Assembly: GCA_047974325.1 (NCBI GenBank)
Contig: JBKECE010000278.1
Location: 1-19,706, forward strand
Origin: QVMP01 sp047974325
GTDB lineage: Bacteria > Bacteroidota > Bacteroidia > Bacteroidales > Dysgonomonadaceae
DNA: 19,706 nucleotides
Direction: 5' to 3'
Within the stretch, counting starts at the first letter, position 1; each line of letters begins with the position of its first letter. Under the pieces are notes generated by a model, which worked only from the letters and a program-made list of their open reading frames with translations, ran no database searches and had not been told where the DNA came from. The translations under genes were made by a program, and so were the position numbers. Shown one piece after another: positions 1-6,153 of this stretch.

Positions 1-1360
1 TAATATCATTCAAATCATCATCTATGCCAGACATGCGATAATCTATATAACGGTATTGAATATCGCCAAACACAGACAATGCCCAATCAATATCATATTC
101 CGCCTTAGCAAACAAATTATAGTCTTGTTTCTTCGCATTGTTTCTGTTCCATTCATAGTTTGCCGGGATGTTTTCATTGTATTTCACCCATAAAATACGT
201 CCATAATGATCCCCATCGTAATAGCTAGCCATGCCACCTCCCGAAAATCTCAAGTTATTTTTTGCATACGACAACGATACATTGGCTGTATAAAAATCAT
301 TCATCATCAATTTACGGTGTATCGCGTCAGATTCTTCATATGTGACACCATTGACTGTCTGATCAGGTAAACCATAGTACGAAGCGAAATTTCGGTCTGT
401 CTTATAGTTTTCATAATAGCCATAGCCGTGATTGTAATTGATATTTGCGTTCAACGTTAGAGTCTTACTCAGAAAGCGTGAATAAGTCAGTTGCGCAATG
501 TCAGAATAGTAATTATCCGTTTCATTTCCATAATAACGGACATTTCCTGCATCGTCCGTATATTCTCCGGCAGGATTGTATCGCCGGTTTTCTTCGAGTT
601 GTTCAGGACTTATCCCCTCCCAAGTGATACCTGTGTGTTGCGTACCATGCAAATAACTCAGACGAAACATATCGTTGCCGGAATAATAAGAAAGTGCAGC
701 ATAAAGACTTTGATGATCCACTTTTCCGTTACGGATATAGCCATCTCCCTTCACCTGCGAGTAACGGGCATCAAACGATAGCCCATTCTTTAAAATGCCT
801 GTTCCTGCTGCTAGAGTATACAAATATGTATTGTAACTGCCCAAAGAACCGGATATTTCACCATAAGCTTTTTCTCTGGCTCCAACAGTATTCATCGAAA
901 TGCTTCCACCGACCGATGCTGTACCGTTTGTGGATGTCCCCACTCCACGCTGTACCTGCAAACTTTGCAGAGAATTGGATATGTCGGGAAGATTAACCCA
1001 ATATACCTCCTGACTCTCCGGATTATTGAGCGGCATACCGTTAAGAGTCACATTTATGCGAGTGGCATCAACACCTCTTATCCGCAATGATGTGTTTCCG
1101 ACTCCGGATCCATCCTCCGAAAATGCTACCACAGAGGGTAATGTTTGCAAGATGTAAGGAATATTTTTCGCAGCGTTATCTTTTTTTATCTGCTGCTGAC
1201 TGAGGTTAGAATAAGCTACCGGAGCATTGTCTCCTGCCCGTGTAGACAAAACAGTCACTTCATCCAGTTTCACTTGTTTGAGACTATCGGGCCGCTCTTC
1301 AGCCCAAAGCATCGAGCCTGTCATTAAAGCTCCTGCAATAAATAAGAATTTCTTTTTCAT
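1..1360 (-). CDS. TonB-dependent outer-membrane receptor, probable thiamine transporter (3' end beyond window)
   Basis: The minus-strand frame is open from the ATG at 1360 to the window edge: 453 codons, with the C-terminal part of the barrel missing. Residues 1-20 are a signal peptide (MKKKFLFIAGALMTGSMLWA). A TonB-box-like stretch, LDEVTVLSTRAG, follows, then a plug domain with typical landmarks: IPYILQTLPSV, NTSLRIRGVDATRINVTLNG, SLQVQRGVGTSTNG, and SVGGSISMNT. The rest alternates aromatic-rich strands typical of an outer-membrane beta barrel. There is no N-terminal carboxypeptidase-like extension, so it is BtuB-like and not a SusC type. The substrate is inferred from context: a TPP riboswitch sits in its 5' leader, and TPP-controlled TonB receptors that import thiamine are known in Bacteroides. 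Only the substrate is uncertain; the receptor call is firm. Confidence 0.9.
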   Translation of the reverse strand, partial: MKKKFLFIAGALMTGSMLWAEERPDSLKQVKLDEVTVLSTRAGDNAPVAYSNLSQQQIKKDNAAKNIPYILQTLPSVVAFSEDGSGVGNTSLRIRGVDATRINVTLNGMPLNNPESQEVYWVNLPDISNSLQSLQVQRGVGTSTNGTASVGGSISMNTVGAREKAYGEISGSLGSYNTYLYTLAAGTGILKNGLSFDARYSQVKGDGYIRNGKVDHQSLYAALSYYSGNDMFRLSYLHGTQHTGITWEGISPEQLEENRRYNPAGEYTDDAGNVRYYGNETDNYYSDIAQLTYSRFLSKTLTLNANINYNHGYGYYENYKTDRNFASYYGLPDQTVNGVTYEESDAIHRKLMMNDFYTANVSLSYAKNNLRFSGGGMASYYDGDHYGRILWVKYNENIPANYEWNRNNAKKQDYNLFAKAEYDIDWALSVFGDIQYRYIDYRMSGIDDDLNDI

Positions 1361-1452
1361 TTAAAAATTAATCATTAAATAAATAAAAAAGAGGTTTTTT
1401 TAAAGAGATTTACCTAAAATGTGAAGTAGAAAATGCGTGTGCACAAAAAGCA

Positions 1453-1536
1453 TATCTATTTCCCTCCGCCGGCATTATCCGGATCAGGTTTGATGGGTAT
1501 GATCTCAGCCCGTATTATTAAGGCACCCCTAAGATT
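1453..1536 (-). promoter_or_regulatory. TPP riboswitch (THI element)
   Basis: Read on the minus strand, this stretch holds the TPP aptamer landmarks in the right order: GGGGTGCC, GGGCTGAGATCATACCC, ACCTGATCCGGATAATGCCG, then GCGGAGGGAAA. The flanking bases can pair weakly to close P1 (ATCTTA with ATAGAT). It lies about 95 nt upstream of the receptor start on the same strand. No strong terminator is visible between the aptamer and the ATG, only a weak AGGT...ACCT pairing at 1391-1414 followed by a U-rich run. Whether control is at transcription or translation is therefore open. By family knowledge, TPP binding lowers expression. Confidence 0.95.
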
Positions 1537-1542
1537 AGGATG

Positions 1543-1550
1543 CGAAGTTA
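1543..1550 (-). promoter_or_regulatory. Possible -7 element for the TPP-riboswitch transcript
   Basis: TAACTTCG on the minus strand is one mismatch from TAnnTTTG and lies just upstream of the aptamer, where the start point should be. No convincing -33 element was found. Weak. Confidence 0.35.
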
Positions 1551-1637
1551 TATGATTTTTGAATCCTTCCATCACGTTTTAATATAAAATTTCAAATTTT
1601 CTTTTTTTTATTTATTTTAAAATTATTCATAAAATAA

Positions 1638-1669
1638 TTTGGTTTATAAAATAAACTACTTTATATTTG
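1638..1669 (+). promoter_or_regulatory. Bacteroidota-type promoter for the DUF2141 operon
   Basis: TTTG at 1638-1641 and TATATTTG at 1662-1669 are 20 nt apart, a full match to the Bacteroidota TTTG / TAnnTTTG promoter. The ATG at 1702 follows about 32 nt after the -7 box. This promoter also shows that an in-frame upstream TTG at 1639 is not the start codon, because it lies within the -33 box. Confidence 0.75.
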
Positions 1670-1701
1670 CATCATATTTAATTATAAAAACAAACATCAT
1701 T

Positions 1702-2142
1702 ATGAAAAAAGTATTATTAGCAACAGCAATCGCAACAATGACTATCGTATTCGGAACAAGCCTGAACGCACAAAACAAATTGACCGTAAAAGTCAGTAAT
1801 TTGGAGAACTCAAAAGGAACATTGATGGTAGCACTATTTGATTCGAAAACACCATTTTTAGGGAAAGCGACTCATGGAGAAATGACTAAGATCACAGGCA
1901 CAGAGGCAGAAGTAACTTTTGAAAATCTGCCTGGAGGTGAATACGGGGTAGCACTTTTCCAAGATGCAAACAATAGCAACACGCTAGATTTGGGACAATA
2001 TGGGATCCCTACCGAAAAATATGGTTTCAGCAATAATATAGATCCTGCTGCAACAAAAGGAACTCCAACATTTGAACAGTGTAAATTTGAATTGAAAGGC
2101 AATAGCACTATTGAAATAAAAGCGATTGCCGCTTCCAAATAA
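1702..2142 (+). CDS. DUF2141-family secreted protein
   Basis: 146 residues starting at the ATG at 1702, which follows the promoter at 1638-1669. Residues 1-23 are a signal peptide (n-region MKK, hydrophobic core, LNAQ cleavage-like site). The mature part is a short beta-rich domain with LTVKVSNLENSKGTLMVALF near its start, FENLPGGEYGVALFQDANNS in the middle and YGFSNN near 110-115. These are marks of DUF2141, a small periplasmic or surface family of unknown biochemical role in Bacteroidota and Proteobacteria. It is the first gene of a probable three-gene operon with a membrane protein and a winged-helix regulator. Length and motifs are normal for the family. Confidence 0.85.
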   Translation: MKKVLLATAIATMTIVFGTSLNAQNKLTVKVSNLENSKGTLMVALFDSKTPFLGKATHGEMTKITGTEAEVTFENLPGGEYGVALFQDANNSNTLDLGQYGIPTEKYGFSNNIDPAATKGTPTFEQCKFELKGNSTIEIKAIAASK

Positions 2143-2192
2143 AGATATTCTCTCTTTTTTATTATTTTTACAAACTCAAACACTCCGAAACG

Positions 2193-2816
2193 ATGGAAAA
2201 TAAATTTAACGAGCAAGACAGTCTGAAATTGATTAGTGAAATGATTACGCAAACACGTAATAACATTCAGGTCGGATCGGCTAATTCAATTATATTCTGT
2301 GGCTATTTTGTTGCCGCCACAGCTATCACAGAAGTTATACTAGTGAATTTCAGCACTCTGTCACACAAGGTTAATTGGATTTGGCTCCTGATGATACCTA
2401 TGTATTTCATTAGCTTGATAATCAATCGGAGAAAAGATAAGAGAGCAATCGTACGCACTCCGATAGACAGAATAACACATAGCATCTGGATAGGGTTCAC
2501 CATATCTATCATCATCGCTTTGAGTACTATTTTTGCCAGTGTATACGTCTTTCAAACATGGCTTGTTTGCATATTCATCACTCCTGTACTGTTGCTGCTG
2601 ACAGGTTTGGCTCAATACATGACAGGGACGGTAAGCAAATTCAGACCATTCATCAACGGAGCTTATATTTTTTGGATCGGCGCTTTATTATCAGTGTTTT
2701 CATACAAAGTTTTCGGAAATGACAACGGTCAATTCATAATTCTGGCTATCTGCATGATCACAGGATTTGTTATTCCGGGACATATATTGAACCGTAAAGC
2801 AAAAGAGCATGTTTAA
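2193..2816 (+). CDS. Six-helix integral membrane protein of unknown function
   Basis: 207 residues. A charged, helical N-terminus (DSLKLISEMITQTRNNIQ, about 9-26) precedes about six membrane segments near 31-51, 60-77, 98-120, 122-142, 155-171 and 180-199. A basic loop, NRRKDKRAIVRTPIDR, lies between helices 2 and 3. I recall similar proteins in Bacteroides beside a small winged-helix regulator, but know no named function. The gene starts 50 nt after the DUF2141 gene without an evident promoter of its own. Its last 8 nt overlap the start of the regulator gene, so the two are probably translationally coupled. Such a pair suggests a membrane partner that senses or sequesters, but that is inference. 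Confidence 0.75.
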   Translation: MENKFNEQDSLKLISEMITQTRNNIQVGSANSIIFCGYFVAATAITEVILVNFSTLSHKVNWIWLLMIPMYFISLIINRRKDKRAIVRTPIDRITHSIWIGFTISIIIALSTIFASVYVFQTWLVCIFITPVLLLLTGLAQYMTGTVSKFRPFINGAYIFWIGALLSVFSYKVFGNDNGQFIILAICMITGFVIPGHILNRKAKEHV

Positions 2817-3093
2817 GGAACTGGATCCATTGTTACATTCCCAACTTAGGTTGGCTATTATGTCTCTACTATTATCGGCAGAACAAGCAGATTTTGTGTT
2901 CATCAGAGAAAAGACAGGAGCCACAGCCGGAAACCTGAGCGTTCAGATCGAAAAATTGAGTGAAGCCGGATACATTGAAGTAAACAAGTTCATAGATGGC
3001 AAAAAACCCCGAACGGTATGTAAAATAACAACCAAAGGAATCGATGCCTTTCAGGAATATGTGAAAACATTACAACAATACATTCAAAAATAA
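2809..3093 (+). CDS. Small winged-helix transcriptional regulator
   Basis: 94 residues, essentially one winged-helix domain: LHSQLRLAIMSLLLS (helix 1), DFVFIREKTGATAGNLSVQIEKLSEAGYIEVNKF (helix-turn-helix plus first wing strand), KPRTVCKITTKGIDAFQEYVKTLQQYI (wing and last helix). This matches the MarR/ArsR-like single-domain family often labelled winged-helix DNA-binding domain (HTH_34 type). There is no effector domain or metal-binding cysteine cluster. The start codon ATG overlaps the end of the membrane-protein gene by 8 nt, so the two are produced together. A likely role is autoregulation of this operon; the target sites are unknown. Confidence 0.8.
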   Translation: MFKELDPLLHSQLRLAIMSLLLSAEQADFVFIREKTGATAGNLSVQIEKLSEAGYIEVNKFIDGKKPRTVCKITTKGIDAFQEYVKTLQQYIQK

Positions 3094-3133
3094 ACAATAC
3101 TTTCTACAATTTTAGTTTAACTCTTCTAGATTA

Positions 3134-3170
3134 AAAGACTGCTTTCAACTCCGTGTTGAGAACAGTCTTT
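3134..3170. terminator. Bidirectional intrinsic terminator
   Basis: AAAGACTG (3134-3141) pairs with CAGTCTTT (3163-3170). The stem continues inside as TTTCAAC with GTTGAGA (one G-U pair) around a 5-nt loop, with a single C-A mismatch between the two stem parts. The plus strand runs into TTATTTTATT; the minus strand runs into TTTTAAT. The hairpin serves both the regulator gene and the convergent pabC-like gene, whose TAA is the first three bases after the stem (3171-3173). Confidence 0.9.
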
Positions 3171-3770
3171 TTATTTTATTGCAGATGTGGAAACACAAAC
3201 CCCGTTTTCTATATCTATCATAGCATTGATGAGATACATCGTATGATAAAGAGGTATGTCTTCGGCTCTGATGTTACGCACTTCTATGTGGTGTTGCTGC
3301 AATAATAACTGACGTTTTATGCCATTCAAAAGAAAACTCTGCGGTGTGAACAATCCACCGGAATCTTGAAAAACAACGTTCGCATAAGAAGTATCCGTTA
3401 CCAAGCCATTCTTTATGATCAAAATATCATCACCGTCTTGCTTGCGGGAATATAAATCCATGAGTAGACTTCTATCCATAGATTTATATACATAATCAAT
3501 ATCGTCTGATTCCACAAGCGTCAACCTCGATATATTTCTGAAAGAATAAGGCGTAAACTCTACAGATTCAATCTTATTTGAATACAAAATCCGGCATTTA
3601 ACCAAACCATCACGCAGATGCTCAGGAATGATCTCATCCGGCAAAGGAAGATGAAGGCGGATTCCGAAAAAGCGGAGAGTTGTATCCTGCAATCTCTGCT
3701 CATGCAACGGCAGGTTATAAAACTTTCCGTCTTTTATTTTTATGGTTTCAATAAATAAGGGCTGCTTCAT
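3171..3770 (-). CDS. pabC: 4-amino-4-deoxychorismate lyase-like PLP enzyme (aminotransferase class IV)
   Basis: 199 residues, shorter than E. coli PabC (about 270) but similar to Bacteroidota versions as I recall them. It is predicted to split aminodeoxychorismate into p-aminobenzoate and pyruvate for folate synthesis. Class IV fold landmarks are present: the N-terminal ETIKIKDGKFYNLPLHEQRL, K96 in YKSMDR aligning with the PLP lysine motif K-x-L-N-R, NGLVTDTSYANVVF (120-134, with Asp where Glu is common), and LLNGIKRQLL (148-157). Its ATG overlaps the stop of pabB in an ATGA junction, which strongly supports the pathway assignment. A different class IV aminotransferase cannot be excluded from sequence alone. 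Confidence 0.85.
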   Translation of the reverse strand: MKQPLFIETIKIKDGKFYNLPLHEQRLQDTTLRFFGIRLHLPLPDEIIPEHLRDGLVKCRILYSNKIESVEFTPYSFRNISRLTLVESDDIDYVYKSMDRSLLMDLYSRKQDGDDILIIKNGLVTDTSYANVVFQDSGGLFTPQSFLLNGIKRQLLLQQHHIEVRNIRAEDIPLYHTMYLINAMIDIENGVCVSTSAIK

Positions 3771-4777
3771 GCAAATGGTAAATATATTTTATCTAGAACT
3801 TCCTGGTATTCTTTTTCGCAATCACTGTATGCAGTGATTCCACCTCCGCTTCTATAATAAAATCGCCCGGCATCATCCTGTTCAATAAAACGAATCAACA
3901 CTGCAGAGTCTAAGGTTTTTCCATCATAGTAACCAAATATGCCTGTATAGTATCCTCGGTCTTCATTTTCAGCTGAACGAATCAGATCGACTGTGGCAGC
4001 TTTGGGCGCACCCGAAATGGATCCGGCAGGTAACAAATCAAAAATGATATCTCCCAAACGAGACTCATAATCAGGAGGCAACTTCCCTTTTATTTCTGAA
4101 CTGACCTGCAATATTTCTTTGTCACGTGCTTTTATCCGGTCTACGTATCTGAATCTCTCAACTTTTACGTTGTCTGCAACCATGCTCAAGTCGTTCCTTA
4201 TCAGGTCGACGATGGTGTTATGTTCTGCTTTTTCCTTGAAATCGTCCAATATCCGTTGCTCTGCATTTTCGATGCCGCCATCAATCGTACCTTTCATAGG
4301 ATCAGATGATATGAAACCATCTTGTATCATGACAAAACGTTCCGGCGAGAAGCATACAAATTTGTCAGGTAAAAATAATTGATATGCAGCTCTATTTCTG
4401 ACAAATATCTCTCGTAATGAAACATTTATACTTACAGGCGTTTTCACTGTCAGGTTGGATAAAAAAGAATCACCTCTCCGCAAACCTCTGCTGACAATCT
4501 CAAACTTACGAGTATAATGTTCCAATGATAAAGGATCGAACTCAAGGATTGCTTCCACGACATCATTTTCTATGTTTACATCCGATTTATTCCCGATATT
4601 TTTCACCTGAAATAAAATAGAATCTTGTTGTAACGGATCATCTATAAAAAAACCATCAGTCATTTCATAGTTTATCCCGAACAAAAAAGGAGAATGAAGG
4701 CTGCCTGCCACATTCATCTTCTCTCTTATTTCTGATACCTTTTCCTTTTCGTTCAACATTTCAGCTAAAGTCATCAT
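3767..4777 (-). CDS. pabB: Aminodeoxychorismate synthase component I
   Basis: 336 residues. It converts chorismate plus ammonia to 4-amino-4-deoxychorismate. Chorismate-enzyme motifs are in order: SPERF (144-148), DPMKGTIDGG (159-168) with K162, the lysine that marks PabB as distinct from anthranilate synthase (Ala at that place), EHNTIVDLIRNDL (185-197), LLPAGSISGAPK (248-259), GYYTGIFGY (275-283) and YRSGGGITAYSD (308-319). It lacks about 110 N-terminal residues of E. coli PabB, as other Bacteroidota forms do, so the tryptophan-pocket subdomain is reduced. No glutaminase subunit gene (pabA) is adjacent. The gene overlaps pabC by 4 nt. The ATGs at 4777 and 4774 are both possible starts; the leader would be very short. 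Confidence 0.92.
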   Translation of the reverse strand: MMTLAEMLNEKEKVSEIREKMNVAGSLHSPFLFGINYEMTDGFFIDDPLQQDSILFQVKNIGNKSDVNIENDVVEAILEFDPLSLEHYTRKFEIVSRGLRRGDSFLSNLTVKTPVSINVSLREIFVRNRAAYQLFLPDKFVCFSPERFVMIQDGFISSDPMKGTIDGGIENAEQRILDDFKEKAEHNTIVDLIRNDLSMVADNVKVERFRYVDRIKARDKEILQVSSEIKGKLPPDYESRLGDIIFDLLPAGSISGAPKAATVDLIRSAENEDRGYYTGIFGYYDGKTLDSAVLIRFIEQDDAGRFYYRSGGGITAYSDCEKEYQEVLDKIYLPFA

Positions 4778-4790
4778 ATATTTGAGAAAA

Positions 4791-4798
4791 CAAATATA
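4791..4798 (-). promoter_or_regulatory. -7 element for pabB-pabC
   Basis: A perfect TATATTTG on the minus strand lies 13 nt upstream of the pabB ATG, implying a leader of under 10 nt. The -33 region is poor. It is back to back with the parC promoter. Confidence 0.55.
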
Positions 4799-4864
4799 TC
4801 TTTTTTTAATTTTAATCCGATTATTTTATAAAAAACAGGACGTATGAAATCTGGCAAAAAATGC

Positions 4865-4872
4865 TATCTTTG
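4865..4872 (+). promoter_or_regulatory. -7 element for parC
   Basis: TATCTTTG matches TAnnTTTG, 42 nt before the parC ATG. No clear TTTG is found 19-21 nt upstream. Confidence 0.55.
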
Positions 4873-4914
4873 GGTTAGTTTTAAATATTACAGATATAAT
4901 TATATTAAAAATAT

Positions 4915-6123
4915 ATGTTTCCGGAAGATATTATAGACGAAAATTCTGAAGATCTGAACGACAATTTATCTAATAGCAGCGATAATGATTTTGATGACTC
5001 GGAAGATACTAAAGAGCATTCAGAATACAGGGTTCCGCTAAAAGAAACCGAAAACCAGCTGCACCTTTCAGGAATGTATCAAAATTGGTTTTTGGACTAT
5101 GCCTCATATGTAATTCTGGAACGTGCCGTGCCGCATATCACCGATGGACTGAAGCCTGTGCAACGGCGCATTCTACATTCCATGAAACGGATGGATGATG
5201 GCCGTTACAATAAAGTGGCCAATATTATTGGTCACACCATGCAATTTCACCCTCATGGTGATGCATCCATAGGTGATGCCTTGGTGCAACTTGGACAAAA
5301 GGATCTGCTGATTGATTGCCAGGGCAACTGGGGAAATGTACTCACCGGAGATGGTGCTGCCGCGCCCCGTTATATAGAAGCTCGCTTGTCCAAATTTGCG
5401 GTAGAAGTTCTGTTCAATCCTAAAACTACAGAATGGAAGCCTTCATACGACGGACGCAACAAAGAACCGATTACACTTCCAGTCAAATTTCCGTTACTTC
5501 TGGCTCAAGGCGTGGAAGGAATTGCAGTGGGTCTTTCTTCCAAAATATTACCTCACAACTTCAATGAACTGTGCGATGCCGCAATTGCTTATCTCAATGA
5601 CGAAGAATTCAGCTTCTATCCGGATTTTCAGACAGGTGGATATATTGACGTCAGCCGCTATAACGATGGACAAAGAGGTGGTGCAGTAAAAATAAGAGCT
5701 AAAATCTCAAAACTGGACAATAAGACGCTTGTGATCACGGATGTTCCTTATGGAAGAACCACAAGTTCGGTGGTGGATTCTATATTGAAAGCAAATGACA
5801 AAGGAAAAATAAAGATCCGGAAGGTGGATGATATTACGGCGCAAAATGTGGAAATACATATACATCTTGCACCCGGAGTTTCTTCTGATAAGACCATTGA
5901 TGCTCTATATGCTTTCACGGATTGCGAAATAAGCATTTCACCCAACTGTTGCATCATCGAGGACAAAAAGCCTCATTTTCTCAACGTCAGTGATGTGTTG
6001 CGCCACACCACCGAAAATACGCGTTTTTTGCTCCAACGCGAATTGGAAATACAAAAAGGAGAACTGGAAGAACAGCTGATCTTTGCTTCACTTGAAAAAA
6101 TATTCATAGAAGAGCGCATATAA
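4915..6123 (+). CDS. parC: ParC N-terminal part (breakage-reunion core) ending at the premature TAA
   Basis: 402 residues. Residues 1-45 are an acidic, Ser-rich tail. The winged-helix core follows: WFLDYASYVILERAVPHITDGLKPVQRR (58-85), the quinolone-site region HPHGDASIGDAL (112-123, Ala where E. coli ParC has Ser80), and the catalytic Arg152-Tyr153 in AAPRYIEARLS. Next come KFPLLLAQGVEGIAVGLSSKILPHN and the tower domain. The polypeptide stops at EKIFIEERI, within the coiled-coil arm, so it keeps the cleavage active site but lacks the C-gate and the C-terminal DNA-wrapping domain. Confidence 0.8.
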   Translation: MFPEDIIDENSEDLNDNLSNSSDNDFDDSEDTKEHSEYRVPLKETENQLHLSGMYQNWFLDYASYVILERAVPHITDGLKPVQRRILHSMKRMDDGRYNKVANIIGHTMQFHPHGDASIGDALVQLGQKDLLIDCQGNWGNVLTGDGAAAPRYIEARLSKFAVEVLFNPKTTEWKPSYDGRNKEPITLPVKFPLLLAQGVEGIAVGLSSKILPHNFNELCDAAIAYLNDEEFSFYPDFQTGGYIDVSRYNDGQRGGAVKIRAKISKLDNKTLVITDVPYGRTTSSVVDSILKANDKGKIKIRKVDDITAQNVEIHIHLAPGVSSDKTIDALYAFTDCEISISPNCCIIEDKKPHFLNVSDVLRHTTENTRFLLQRELEIQKGELEEQLIFASLEKIFIEERI

Positions 6124-6153
6124 AAAGATAAAGAATTTGAGAACGCTAAAAAC

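Noticed and set aside
445..1327. Several plus-strand short frames within the first 1.3 kb
   Set aside because: They are all antisense to the continuous TonB receptor frame.
1639..1701. In-frame upstream extension of the DUF2141 gene from TTG
   Set aside because: It overlaps a full-consensus promoter, and the signal peptide starts naturally at ATG 1702.
1872..2252. Minus-strand open frame opposite the DUF2141 gene (126 codons)
   Set aside because: The plus strand is clearly coding here (signal peptide and domain), and the antisense frame has no family resemblance.
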